Of a stretch of 64,000 nucleotides of DNA, positions 39,382 through 48,493 are shown piece after piece. How positions within the stretch are numbered: the stretch's first letter is position 1; each line of letters opens with the position of its first letter. The notes under the pieces were generated by a model that had not been told where the DNA came from, did no database searches, and was given only the letters and a program-made list of their open reading frames with translations. The translations under genes were made by a program, and so were the position numbers. The DNA comes from Candidatus Parachristensenella avicola. GTDB lineage: Bacteria; Bacillota; Clostridia; Christensenellales; UMGS416. The stretch spans positions 62,001 through 126,000 of the forward strand of contig CAJFUN010000030.1 of NCBI GenBank assembly GCA_904420205.1, given 5' to 3'.

Positions 39382-41115
39382 CTACGCCAGCTTCCAGTCC
39401 TGGCTTTGGGTCTGCAGCTGTACCATGCGGGCATAGATGCCCTTTTTCTGGATGAGGCTGTCCGGGGTTCCCTGTTCCGCCACCGTACCGCCGTCCAGCA
39501 CCACGATTTTGTCCGCCCCCGCTACCGTGCGCATCCGGTGGGCGATGACCAGCACCGTCTTATCGCGAATCAGGCGGGATAGGGCCGCTTGAATCAGCGT
39601 CTCATTTTCTACATCCAGGGATGCGGTCGCCTCATCCAGGAGAATAATGGGGGCGTTCTTAAGAAAGGCCCGGGCAATGGAAATCCGCTGGCGTTCGCCT
39701 CCGGAAAGCGTGCAGCCGTTCTCCCCGATTTTGCTATTGTATTGATCCGGCAGCCTTTGGGCAAATTCATCCACATGAGCCAGCCGTGCGGCGGCCATCA
39801 CCTCTTCGTCGGTGGCGTCCTTATTGCCGATGCGAATATTCTCCAGGATGGTGTTGTCGAACAGCATCACATCCTGAAACACGATGGAGTATAGCGAAAG
39901 CAGCGCCTCCGGATCAATTTGGGATATGTCCATTCCGCCTACGGTAATTCTGCCTTTATCCGGATCCCAAAAGCGAGCGGCCAACCGGGATACGGTTGTC
40001 TTTCCGCCGCCCGAGGGCCCCACCAGCGCAGTCACCTCTCCCTGTTTCGCCGTAAAGGATACGTCCTTCAGCACGGTTTCCCCGGTGTTGTAGGCGAATT
40101 TCACATGGTCAAAAGCAATATCATAACCCCGGTTTGTCAGCCGGCTTTCGCCCTGTTGAATGGGATGGTCGAGAATCTCGTTCATCCGGGCGATATTCGT
40201 GCGGGTGCTGATGACGGCCGCCAAGTTCTGCAGCGCGCCCTGGAGCGGATCGTACAGGCGCGAGACGACCAGCAGGAATAAAAAGAAGGTCAAAACGTCC
40301 AGCCTTCCCTGGATCAGCAGGATCGATCCTGCCAACGCTACGGTGGCGATACCCAGCTTCAGGATGAGGGAAGCGCTTACCACAAAGGCCGCCAGGCCGA
40401 ATTCATTGATTATGGAACGCCGCTCTACCGCCCGAATCTTTCTTTTCAGTCCCTCCAAATAGTCGCCTTCGGCGTTATTGGCCTTCAGATCCCGCACCGT
40501 TTCAAGGCACTCCTGGATGCCGTCCGCGCAGGCCATCTTTGCGTCCATCGCCTTTTGATTCATCCGCTGCTGCACCTTGGCGGAAAAGGCCACGATAGCA
40601 AAGGAAACGGGCATTACCCACAGGGCCGCCAAAGCCATCCGCCAGTCATAGAAGAAGAGGCTCACGGCAACCAGCAGCGTGGACAAAATGGATCCGGCCA
40701 GCTCCGGTATAAAGTGTGAGAAACTCTGTTCCAGGAAGGCGGAATCCGCCATGATGGTGCTGGTTAAATCGGCAAGATCCTTCTTGCCGAAAAAGGACAG
40801 CGGAATCTTTCGCAGCCGCTCCGCCAGCGAAATCCGGCGCACGCCGCTTTCCACATAGGTGGCAAAATAGGTGGCGTTGTATTGAATATATGTTGTCAGC
40901 AGAATCAGGCCTACGCATATTGCGCAGCCAGCCCCATAAAACGCAGCCCTGCTGCCGGTTATGCTGCCGGCCATCATATCGCTGACCAGCGTGTATAGAA
41001 GCCCCACCGGAACCATGAAGGAGAGATTCTGCAGCACACAGGCCAAACAGCCCTTGATGAGGTCCTTGGCCCCCTGCTCGGATAACGCATACCGTTTTTT
41101 CAGCCGCTCAATCAT
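39382..41115 (-). CDS. ABC exporter half-transporter (second subunit)
   Basis: The product has 577 residues; AAAGGAGGC precedes the ATG at 41115, which is only 4 nt after the first subunit's stop. The N-terminal ~300 residues contain six transmembrane helices of a type IV exporter. The nucleotide-binding domain has Walker A GPSGGGKTTVSRLAARF, signature LSGGERQRISIARA, Walker B IILLDEATASLD and the H-loop in VIAHRMRTV. It pairs with the product of 41120-42889 as a heterodimeric multidrug/lipid/siderophore-type exporter at the membrane. Confidence 0.93.
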   Translation of the reverse strand: MIERLKKRYALSEQGAKDLIKGCLACVLQNLSFMVPVGLLYTLVSDMMAGSITGSRAAFYGAGCAICVGLILLTTYIQYNATYFATYVESGVRRISLAERLRKIPLSFFGKKDLADLTSTIMADSAFLEQSFSHFIPELAGSILSTLLVAVSLFFYDWRMALAALWVMPVSFAIVAFSAKVQQRMNQKAMDAKMACADGIQECLETVRDLKANNAEGDYLEGLKRKIRAVERRSIINEFGLAAFVVSASLILKLGIATVALAGSILLIQGRLDVLTFFLFLLVVSRLYDPLQGALQNLAAVISTRTNIARMNEILDHPIQQGESRLTNRGYDIAFDHVKFAYNTGETVLKDVSFTAKQGEVTALVGPSGGGKTTVSRLAARFWDPDKGRITVGGMDISQIDPEALLSLYSIVFQDVMLFDNTILENIRIGNKDATDEEVMAAARLAHVDEFAQRLPDQYNSKIGENGCTLSGGERQRISIARAFLKNAPIILLDEATASLDVENETLIQAALSRLIRDKTVLVIAHRMRTVAGADKIVVLDGGTVAEQGTPDSLIQKKGIYARMVQLQTQSQDWKLA

Positions 41116-41119
41116 GCCG

Positions 41120-42889
41120 CTATGCCTCCTTTGAAACCTTCCACTGGATGGAGGTCTGATAATTCTTCCACATTTTGCTGAAAATACCTTCCTGCGCCAG
41201 TAGTTCCCGGCTGGTGCCCCTTTCAACGATGGCCCCATCCTTCACTACATAGATGGTGTCCACATCCGCCACCGTAGAAAGCCGGTGGGCAATCATCAGC
41301 ACCGTCTTCCCTCGGGATAGGTTGGAAAAGGCCGCTTGTACCTTGGATTCGTTATCGGGGTCGGCAAAGGCCGTCGCCTCATCCAGAATGATGATCGGCG
41401 CATTTTTCAGCATCACCCGTGCAATGGCAATCCGTTGCTGCTCCCCGCCGGAGAGATAGACGCCTTTTGCACCTACCACGGTATTCACGCCCTGGGGTAG
41501 CTTTTCCAAGATGTCGGCGCACTGGGCGTGCTCCAGCGCAGCCATAATTTCTTCCCTGCTGGCGTTCGGCCTGCCCATCCGCACGTTGTCCAGGATGGAT
41601 GCCTTGATGAGGCGGCTATTCTGAAATACAAAGGACACCGTATCCATCAGCGTTTCTTTGGGAATTCTTCTCACGTCAACGCCGCCGATCTCGACCGTTC
41701 CGCTCTGGGGGTCATAAAATCGGGAAATCAGGTTTGCCAACGTGGTCTTGCCGCCGCCGGAGGGCCCGACAAAGGCCACGCGCTTTCCGGCGGGGATGTG
41801 CAAAGAAATGTCCCGGATCGCATCGGTTTCCCCATCATAGCTAAAGCGAACATGGCTGAGGGTAATGGAGGCATCCTTCGGCAGTTGGGGCCGCTGGGGC
41901 TCCTCTAAGGGTTTGAGGTTAAGCACGCTATCCATGCGCTTTAGCGCGTCATCCACGATCATGGCGTTTTCGCTTTGGAACATGATCTTGGTCAGCGTAA
42001 CGGAGATAATGGGCGTGATGATGATATAGAAAATCAGGTTCAGCAAAAATTCTGTTGTCACGCCCTGCCGGGTAATCCACAGCGCACCACCGATCAAAAA
42101 AGCGAATACGCCATTGATGGCGGCTGTATAGAGCATCATCGGTGTGCGAAGCTCCTTGGTATAGGCGATCACCCATTTCTGATACCGGTCAATCGATCCC
42201 TTAAACTTCTTGAAGGAAAAGATCGTCTGGCCAAAGGTCTTGACCACCGGCATACCCCGGATATACTCCACCGCCTCATTGGACATATCATCCAGGGCGT
42301 TCTGATACTCCGTCATTTTCTGCTGCATCCTTGGGCCTGTCATGGCCATCATAATTAGGAATCCCAACAGCACCGGGATAAGGCTTAGCATCCCCAGCCG
42401 CCAATCGAAGGCGATTAGCAGCGCCAGTAGCCCGCAGGGCGTGGCGATGGCTCCAGCCCGATCCGGAAGCTGATGCGCCAGGTAAGTTTCCGTGGCTGCG
42501 CTGGATTCATTGACGATCTTGCGTAACTTACCGCTGCCAAAGGACTCCGCCGCGCCAAGGGGAAGGCGGATAATGTGCTCCATGGCTGCAATTCTCAGAT
42601 TGGTCGCAATGCGGAAAGCGCCCATATGGGAGCACATCAGCCCCGCAATATAAACTAGCATGGCAATTACCGCAAACAATACGGCCATCCATCCGTCGTG
42701 TATCAGGTTCTGCGTTTCTTCAAAGCGAGGCGCCGTCTCCAGCACCTGCTTCATTACCCGCCAGATATACACATACGGGATCAAGGCTAACAGCGCGCTG
42801 GCGGCGGACAGCCCCCACGAGGCATAACTCAGGTATTTGTAGCGGCCGGCATACCCAAGCAGTCGCGAAAGATTGGATTGCTTTTTCAA
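41120..42889 (-). CDS. ABC exporter half-transporter (first subunit)
   Basis: The product has 589 residues. I chose the TTG at 42889 because GAAGGGGG lies 7-8 nt upstream; another TTG at 42925 has no ribosome binding site. Six transmembrane helices (~20-310) are followed by the ATPase domain: Walker A GPSGGGKTTLANLISRF, signature LSGGEQQRIAIARV, Walker B IIILDEATAFAD, H-loop MIAHRLSTV. DEATAFADPDNE is the sequence seen in one subunit of many heterodimeric exporters of the IrtA/YbtPQ or drug-export type. It is next to its likely TetR regulator. Confidence 0.93.
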   Translation of the reverse strand: MKKQSNLSRLLGYAGRYKYLSYASWGLSAASALLALIPYVYIWRVMKQVLETAPRFEETQNLIHDGWMAVLFAVIAMLVYIAGLMCSHMGAFRIATNLRIAAMEHIIRLPLGAAESFGSGKLRKIVNESSAATETYLAHQLPDRAGAIATPCGLLALLIAFDWRLGMLSLIPVLLGFLIMMAMTGPRMQQKMTEYQNALDDMSNEAVEYIRGMPVVKTFGQTIFSFKKFKGSIDRYQKWVIAYTKELRTPMMLYTAAINGVFAFLIGGALWITRQGVTTEFLLNLIFYIIITPIISVTLTKIMFQSENAMIVDDALKRMDSVLNLKPLEEPQRPQLPKDASITLSHVRFSYDGETDAIRDISLHIPAGKRVAFVGPSGGGKTTLANLISRFYDPQSGTVEIGGVDVRRIPKETLMDTVSFVFQNSRLIKASILDNVRMGRPNASREEIMAALEHAQCADILEKLPQGVNTVVGAKGVYLSGGEQQRIAIARVMLKNAPIIILDEATAFADPDNESKVQAAFSNLSRGKTVLMIAHRLSTVADVDTIYVVKDGAIVERGTSRELLAQEGIFSKMWKNYQTSIQWKVSKEA

Positions 42890-42958
42890 CCAAATTCCCC
42901 CTTCTTTGTTGCATTCTTTGATCAAGGCGCGTTCAGCTGCCCCTCAATCCGGCTAATT

Positions 42959-42974
42959 GTTAGTTACAACTAAC
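42959..42974. promoter_or_regulatory. Palindrome upstream of the ABC exporter genes, candidate operator
   Basis: GTTAGTT AC AACTAAC has two perfectly complementary 7-nt arms. It lies between the TetR stop (42997) and the exporter start (42889), a good place for a repressor that controls the exporter separately from the TetR gene itself. Confidence 0.55.
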
Positions 42975-42996
42975 TTTTGCGGTAAAAAACAAGGCA

Positions 42997-43614
42997 TTAC
43001 TGCCCCATGATTTTCATCCAGCCCGCCGTATAAAAAGTCCGCATCTCATGCAGATAGTTCTCTGCGTCCGGCAGCGGCATTTCATGAATCACCAGCTCAA
43101 AAAAGGTATGAAACATACCGGTGACGAGGATATGTTCCAGCCGAGGATCGATCCGCGGAGAAGGGCGGCCCAATTCCGCTAAAACCTCTTGGTAGGCGTG
43201 GGTCGCTTCCAGTTCAATCTTCACCATCTCATCGATCAGCCCTGCAAATGCCGTCCCTTCAGAGCAACATAGGATTAGCTTAAAGGCTTCTAGATTGCGA
43301 TAGGCATAATGCAGCATATCGAACATGCATAGCCCGGAAACCTCCTCCATGGCCTCCGGCTGCAATTGATGAGGGAGCTCGGCAAATTCTCGCTGGGCCG
43401 CTTTGAAGCGGTCGAGAAAATAGGTGTAATGCGATCCTACCAGAGCCTCAAAAAGCGCCTCCTTGCTCTTATAATAGCCATAGAAAGCGCCCGTGGTCAT
43501 GCCGACAGATTTTACGATGCTTCGCAGCGAGGCCCGTTGAAAACCTTTCTCCAAGAATTCCGCCTGAGCTGCCTGGTGAATCCGTTCCAAGGTAGTATAG
43601 CTATCAGCCGCCAT
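42997..43614 (-). CDS. TetR/AcrR family regulator of the ABC exporter
   Basis: The product has 205 residues; AAAGGAG precedes the ATG at 43614. The N-terminal HTH is typical: ERIHQAAQAEFLEKGFQRAS, then LRSIVKSVGMTTGAFYGYYKSKEALFEAL. The C-terminal ~140 residues form the ligand-binding domain with many helices and no clear ligand motif. It lies just upstream of the two exporter genes in the same direction. Dyads at 43628-43653 and 42959-42974 are candidate operators, so it likely represses itself and the exporter until a substrate binds. Confidence 0.92.
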   Translation of the reverse strand: MAADSYTTLERIHQAAQAEFLEKGFQRASLRSIVKSVGMTTGAFYGYYKSKEALFEALVGSHYTYFLDRFKAAQREFAELPHQLQPEAMEEVSGLCMFDMLHYAYRNLEAFKLILCCSEGTAFAGLIDEMVKIELEATHAYQEVLAELGRPSPRIDPRLEHILVTGMFHTFFELVIHEMPLPDAENYLHEMRTFYTAGWMKIMGQ

Positions 43615-43627
43615 TTGACGCTCCTTT

Positions 43628-43653
43628 ATAACACCGTTATATATCACTGTTAT
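43628..43653. promoter_or_regulatory. Dyad operator in the TetR promoter
   Basis: The 26-bp element has outer arms ATAACA and TGTTAT and an AT-rich core TATATA, with 20 of 26 positions symmetric. It lies 13 nt upstream of the ATG at 43614 and covers the promoter, consistent with autoregulation. Confidence 0.6.
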
Positions 43654-43811
43654 ATTGTAACTAGCGCCTCCTCGCTTGTCAAGATGGAAAAGGGGCAAAT
43701 TCAAAACTATCTTGGCAAGCTTACGGTGGCCCTCCATCCGGGCGCGCAAAAGCGCCATGGATATTCATCCCATAGCGCCTTTCTTTCCTCATATGCTTTT
43801 TTCGTATATCG

Positions 43812-44339
43812 CTACCGGCGAACCATCAGCCGGTCCATCTGCTGGGCAAGTTTCAATTTCCAGCAGATCAACATCCCGGCCACTGCGCCTACCGCTGCCT
43901 GCAGAATCTGATAGGGTAGCTTTAGGACCGCATATTCCGGCGTGCTATAAATAAAAGCCCGGCCCAGCGAATATCCCACCACCATAATGACCGCGCCAAG
44001 GGCCACACCTATACCGGAGGCCAGCACCGGCCGCTTTTTCAGCGTGTAGTGGGCAATAAGCGAAATTACCACCGCCTGCAGGCCATGGGTGACCAGGGAT
44101 ACAAACATGGGGGTGGGATAAAAAAACAGATCGCCCAGAAAGGCGCCTACGCCGCCCACCATAAAGGCCGCCAAGGGATCCAGCAGGATGGCCGCCGTGC
44201 AGATAATCACGTCGTTGAGATACAGATGCCCGCCCGGCACCGGAATGCCGAAGGAGCTCATCACCACATTCAGCGCCATGAACAGCGCCGTCACGCAGAT
44301 CCACCGCGTAGTATACTGGATTTTTGTGCTCTGAGACAA
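43812..44339 (-). CDS. ECF transporter S component, predicted vitamin B6 uptake
   Basis: The product has 175 residues with six transmembrane helices. The TTG at 44339 follows AAAAGGAG at a spacing of ~10 nt; no ATG is better. The segment GGHLYLNDVIICTAAILLDP, then LAAFMVGGVGAFLGDLFFYP is typical of a vitamin-binding S component. S components bind the vitamin in the membrane and use a shared EcfA/A'T module, not seen here. Because it diverges from a MocR/PdxR-type regulator, a B6 vitamer is the best guess for the ligand. Confidence 0.82.
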   Translation of the reverse strand: MSQSTKIQYTTRWICVTALFMALNVVMSSFGIPVPGGHLYLNDVIICTAAILLDPLAAFMVGGVGAFLGDLFFYPTPMFVSLVTHGLQAVVISLIAHYTLKKRPVLASGIGVALGAVIMVVGYSLGRAFIYSTPEYAVLKLPYQILQAAVGAVAGMLICWKLKLAQQMDRLMVRR

Positions 44340-44437
44340 TACAATCGCGCTCCTTTTCTTTACAAAACCGATATTTTCAGTATAATCAAATTTGGTATGA
44401 TGGAAATAATCAGTTAGGAGAATTTTTATAATATCAG

Positions 44438-45535
44438 ATGATGTACCATGTGGAGACAAGCGCAGCCCAACCCGCCTATATGCAGCTTTATTTCCAACTT
44501 CGGGAGGACGTGATTCGGGGACTTTACCCCTGGGGCACCAAGCTGCCATCCAAGCGGTTCCTCGCGGCTGAAGCCGGCGTCAGTGTCATTACCGTGGAGC
44601 ATGCTTATGGCATTCTGTGTGAAGAGGGCTATCTTCAGCCCCGGGAGCGCAGCGGCTTCTACGTCATCTATCGGCAGTCGGATTGCGTTCCCGTCGCTCT
44701 GCCCCAGGCGCCCCTCCCGCCTTCGCCGCCTGCTTCGGGCAGCGAAGATGCTTTCCCCTTCGGCGTACTGGCCAAAACCATGCGCCGCGTCCTAAGCGAC
44801 TATGGACAGCGCATCCTCATGAAACCGCCCAACAGCGGATGCCCTCAGCTGCGGGAGGCCATTTGCCGCTATTTAGCCCGCAGCCGGGGCATCATAGTGG
44901 AGCCGCGGCAGGTGGTGATCGGCTCTGGCGCCGAATATCTTTACAGCCTCATCGTGCAGCTGCTGGGGAAAGATCGTATTTACGCCCTGGAGCGCCCCTG
45001 TTATGATAAGATCCGCCGCGTTTATCTGGCTAATGGCGCTTCCTGCGACATGCTGCGCATGGGGGCGGATGGTATCCTCAGCGAAGAGCTTGCCCGAACG
45101 CAAGCCACGGTGCTGCATGTTACTCCCTTTAACAGCTATCCCAGCCGGATCACTGCCAGCGCATCCAAGCGCACAGAATATCTCCGATGGGCCCAGCGGA
45201 AAGGCGCAATGATCGTGGAGGATGATTTTGATTCGGAATTTACCCTATCGACCAAAGCTGCGGATACGCTTTTCTCGCTGGAGCCGGAGCGCACGGTTAT
45301 CTATCTAAACACGTTTTCCCAGACCATCGCGCCCTCCATGCGCGCAGGCTATATGGTGCTGCCCGCCCAATGGGTAGATCCCTTTGAAAAGGCGCTGGGT
45401 TTTTATTCCTGCACGGTGCCGGTCTTTGAGCAGTACGTGCTATCTGAGCTCATCAACAGCGGCGATTTTGAGCGGCATATCAATCGTGTCCGCCGGGCCC
45501 GGCGGCGCCGGCAGCGGATCCAGCCAGCCGAATAA
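44438..45535 (+). CDS. MocR/PdxR-type GntR regulator, short and lacking the PLP lysine
   Basis: The product has 365 residues. The N-terminal winged HTH of the GntR family is clear: PAYMQLYFQLREDVIRGLY, PWGTKLPSKRFLAAEAGVSV, then VEHAYGILCEEGYL. The rest is a fold-type I aminotransferase domain: NSGCPQLREAICRYLARSRG, VVIGSGAEYLYS, IVEDDFDSEF. The lysine that binds PLP should be in TFSK, but here the stretch is NTFSQTIAPSMRAGY (Gln295). It ends just after FERHINRVRR, ~100 residues earlier than full-length MocR proteins. The Shine-Dalgarno GGAG is 17 nt from the ATG. It diverges from the ECF S gene, which it probably controls. Confidence 0.85.
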   Translation: MMYHVETSAAQPAYMQLYFQLREDVIRGLYPWGTKLPSKRFLAAEAGVSVITVEHAYGILCEEGYLQPRERSGFYVIYRQSDCVPVALPQAPLPPSPPASGSEDAFPFGVLAKTMRRVLSDYGQRILMKPPNSGCPQLREAICRYLARSRGIIVEPRQVVIGSGAEYLYSLIVQLLGKDRIYALERPCYDKIRRVYLANGASCDMLRMGADGILSEELARTQATVLHVTPFNSYPSRITASASKRTEYLRWAQRKGAMIVEDDFDSEFTLSTKAADTLFSLEPERTVIYLNTFSQTIAPSMRAGYMVLPAQWVDPFEKALGFYSCTVPVFEQYVLSELINSGDFERHINRVRRARRRRQRIQPAE

Positions 45536-46077
45536 GCCGAAACGGGCGGCATATCGCGGCCGGCTGACGGCCTTTTCAGGGCATTGGCGGTTCACCATCT
45601 TCTACTTCCTACATTGCTTGCCGTCTTGAGCTCCGGTAGGATAAAATCCACTCACAAACGGAGAATATTAATCCAAGCGAATTGGGCGGTGTGGAATATT
45701 TTCAAGCCCAATTTTCTTTTTTCCAACTTTGCCGCAAATTGCCTGCAAGCCATCCCTCCCTTTCTACAGGCGGCGCGGAAAGGGGCAATATATCGCTCCA
45801 TATGCGCCGGCAGCCTCCTATGCAGCGGCCTTTTCCATTCCCTTGCCGTGTTGGCCGTCTTATTTTCCAGGTTCCGCTTTTTCCTTGATTACGCCGAAGG
45901 ATAAGCATGCCGGAAAAGGCAGCGTTTACACAAAAAAATAGGCGACATGCTGCGATGAATCGCATCATACCGCCTATTCTTTTTATTGTCTTGTTTTATA
46001 AGTCGCCGCCGCTTCTCCCGAACGATCTGCGAATGCCCGCGCGCTAGCGCAGCGTCTTTCCCACACGGGGATGCCGG
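45536..46077. other. Intergenic stretch with a bidirectional terminator, no recognised gene
   Basis: This part holds small frames without ribosome binding sites or family similarity. The last ~150 bp contain the terminator annotated separately. An intergenic remnant of the MocR C-terminal region was looked for just after 45535, but nothing recognisable is present. Confidence 0.5.
45932..45985. terminator. Bidirectional terminator between MocR and fhs
   Basis: ATAGGCG (45938-45944) pairs with CGCCTAT (45971-45977), and an inner GCGAT/ATCGC stem extends it. TTTTTTT follows on the minus strand and TCTTTTTATT on the plus strand. Confidence 0.8.
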
Positions 46078-47718
46078 TCAAAACAGGCCGGTAATCACAC
46101 CGTCCGCATCCACATCGATGCTGTTGGCAGCGGGAATCTTGGGCAGACCGGGCATGGTTAGGATCGAGCCGGTTAATGCCACCAGGAATCCTGCACCGGT
46201 CGAAGGAACTACATCCCGTACCGAAAGCGTGAAGCCTTCAGGCCTGGCCAGCAGCTTGGGATTATCCGAAAGGGAATATTGGGTTTTGGCCACGCAGATG
46301 GGCCATTTATCCATGCCCAAGGCCGATAGCTTTTCAATCGAGGCCAGCGCTTTTTCGGAGAACGAAACGTCCTTAGCCCCATAAACCCGTTGGGCCAGAT
46401 GGGTGATCTTCTGGCACACCGGCTCCTCCAGGTCATAGAAGAACTGGAGCGTGGGCGCGGGGCCTTCCACAGCCTCCAACACGGCCTCGGCCAGTTGCAC
46501 GGATCCGGCGCCGCCGTCAGCCCAAGCCGTCGAGATGCAGGCCTTCACGCCTTTGGCCTCGCAGGCATCGGCAATCAGCTTCCAATCCTCCGGGGTGTCG
46601 GTCACAAACCCATTGATGGCCACCACCACCGGCAGGCCCGCCGCCTGCATATTCTCAATATGCTTCTCCAGGTTCGGCAGTCCGGCAGCCAAATCGCCGC
46701 CGCCATGCTGCATCAAAGCGCGCACCGTAGCCACCACCACTGCTGCCGAGGGCTTCAGTCCGGCCATGCGGCACTTGATATCGATGAACTTCTCCGCGCC
46801 AAGGTCCGCGCCGAAGCCCGCCTCGGTAATCACGTAATCCCCCAGCTTAAGGGCCATACGGGTAGCGATCACCGAATTACATCCATGGGCAATATTGGCG
46901 AAGGGGCCGCCGTGGATCAATACGGGGGTGTTTTCCAGCGTCTGCACGAGGTTCGGAGCCAACGCATCCCGCAGCAGCGCAGCCATGGCGCCTTCGGCGT
47001 GCAAGTCGCCCGCCGTAACCGGGGCCCCGTCCACGGTATAACCGACTAGGATCCGCGCGCAGCGAGCCTTAAGATCCATGAGGTCGCGGGAGAGGCAGAA
47101 TGTAGCCATCACCTCGCTGGCAGCCGTAATCTGGAAGCCATCCTTGCGGGGGACGCCGCCCTTTTTCCCGCCCAAGCCATCCTCGATCGCCCGCAGCTGG
47201 CGGTCGTTCATATCCATACAGCGCTTAAACAAAACACGCTCCGGATCGATTTTCAACTCGTTGCCTTGGAAGATATGGTTATCCAGCATAGCCGCCAGCA
47301 GGTTGTTGGCTGCCGTGATGGCGTGCAGGTCCCCGGTGAAATGCAGATTCAGGTCTTCCATCGGCACCACCTGGGCATACCCACCGCCGGCAGCTCCGCC
47401 TTTTACGCCGAATACCGGCCCCAGCGACGGCTCCCGCAGGGCCAGCACCGTCTTTTTGCCCAGCCGGTGCAGCGCGTCGCCCAGGCCGACGGTCATGGTC
47501 GTCTTGCCTTCGCCCGCGGGCGTGGGGTTAATCGCCGTCACCAGCACCAGCTTAGCGTCGGGCTTGTCCTTAAGCCGGTCCATCACCTTCAGGGAAAGCT
47601 TTGCCTTATACCGCCCGTAGCTTTCCACCTCCTGGGGCTCGAGCCCCAGCCGCCCGGCCACGTCCTCAATGGGGTCCATCTTGGCCTGGCGCGCAATATC
47701 AATATCGGTATTTGCCAC
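46078..47718 (-). CDS. fhs: Formate-tetrahydrofolate ligase
   Basis: The product has 546 residues, the normal family length. The start is GTG at 47718 behind GGAGGAGGT. ATP-binding [19 protein letters not shown] (~66-84), [24 protein letters not shown] and DMNDRQLR are classical Fhs motifs, and the C-terminal [20 protein letters not shown] is conserved. It makes 10-formyl-THF from formate, THF and ATP in one-carbon and acetogenic-type metabolism in the cytosol. It is 63 nt behind an unknown gene that shares its promoter. Confidence 0.97.
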   Translation of the reverse strand: MANTDIDIARQAKMDPIEDVAGRLGLEPQEVESYGRYKAKLSLKVMDRLKDKPDAKLVLVTAINPTPAGEGKTTMTVGLGDALHRLGKKTVLALREPSLGPVFGVKGGAAGGGYAQVVPMEDLNLHFTGDLHAITAANNLLAAMLDNHIFQGNELKIDPERVLFKRCMDMNDRQLRAIEDGLGGKKGGVPRKDGFQITAASEVMATFCLSRDLMDLKARCARILVGYTVDGAPVTAGDLHAEGAMAALLRDALAPNLVQTLENTPVLIHGGPFANIAHGCNSVIATRMALKLGDYVITEAGFGADLGAEKFIDIKCRMAGLKPSAAVVVATVRALMQHGGGDLAAGLPNLEKHIENMQAAGLPVVVAINGFVTDTPEDWKLIADACEAKGVKACISTAWADGGAGSVQLAEAVLEAVEGPAPTLQFFYDLEEPVCQKITHLAQRVYGAKDVSFSEKALASIEKLSALGMDKWPICVAKTQYSLSDNPKLLARPEGFTLSVRDVVPSTGAGFLVALTGSILTMPGLPKIPAANSIDVDADGVITGLF

Positions 47719-47781
47719 GATATACCTCCTCCTACAAAAAGGGCGCGGCGGCCTGCGCCGCTTTACGCCCTCTATGCTTTT

Positions 47782-48399
47782 TTATGGTCTGTGCATCATT
47801 TGATAGACCGGGGCCCGCAGAAATTCTTCGCAGCCCTTGGTCAAAAGCTCCGGGAAGTCCTCGTTCTCGTATTCCACGGTCATCAGCGCCTCATCCTGGA
47901 TGCTGATACCCGCGCAGCACAGCCGCGATACGCACTCCACCATCTTGTCCATACCGGTAAGCTTCAGGTGCGTAGCGACCATGACGAACTTCTTCAGGTC
48001 ATCGGTCACCATCACATAATAATCCGCCGGCAGAGCCACCGTATAGTCGTCGGGATTTAGCTCCTCGCCCGGCTCCAGCGTCTGGGCGAATTCATCCATC
48101 TGCTCGGGCTCAAGCCTCACAAAGCTCGGGTCGTAGAGCGAGGTATGAAGGCGCTGGATCACCACCAGCTTACCTTTCTGCAGCCCGCCGCCTGCTAAAG
48201 GTACGGTGGCCACCACATCATCCATTTCCTCCAGCTGGCGCTCGGATTTAATCAGAGAGTATTCATATAGCTCGTACCGGGTTTCCAGGTTGCGGACCAT
48301 CTCACGGATCATCCGGCCCGGAAGAATGCGCTCCTGGGGCGCTTCAATCTCCAGGATATGCTCCTGGGTAGAGATGCGGTAATCGCATCGTGTTGCCAT
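47782..48399 (-). CDS. Unknown conserved-looking protein next to fhs
   Basis: The product has 205 residues; GGAGGAAAGCC precedes the ATG at 48399. The sequence is well-behaved and acidic, without membrane segments or recognised motifs. Two cysteines sit in VSRLCCAGISI near the C-terminus, and a long stretch of GEELNPDDYTVALPADYY suggests a globular alpha/beta fold. I do not recognise the family. A promoter lies upstream and fhs follows 63 nt later, so a link to folate or one-carbon metabolism is conceivable but only from context. Confidence 0.75.
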   Translation of the reverse strand: MATRCDYRISTQEHILEIEAPQERILPGRMIREMVRNLETRYELYEYSLIKSERQLEEMDDVVATVPLAGGGLQKGKLVVIQRLHTSLYDPSFVRLEPEQMDEFAQTLEPGEELNPDDYTVALPADYYVMVTDDLKKFVMVATHLKLTGMDKMVECVSRLCCAGISIQDEALMTVEYENEDFPELLTKGCEEFLRAPVYQMMHRP

Positions 48400-48449
48400 G
48401 GGCTTTCCTCCATTTCTGCTTGCGCTGCGGCGCTTGTCACTTTATGTCT

Positions 48450-48477
48450 ATGATACACGATCATCCCCGGCTGTCAA
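48450..48477 (-). promoter_or_regulatory. Promoter for the unknown gene and fhs
   Basis: On the minus strand, TTGACA (48477-48472) and TATCAT (48455-48450) are separated by 16 nt, ~50 nt ahead of the ATG at 48399. Confidence 0.7.
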
Positions 48478-48493
48478 GGCCGCGCGCACGGCG

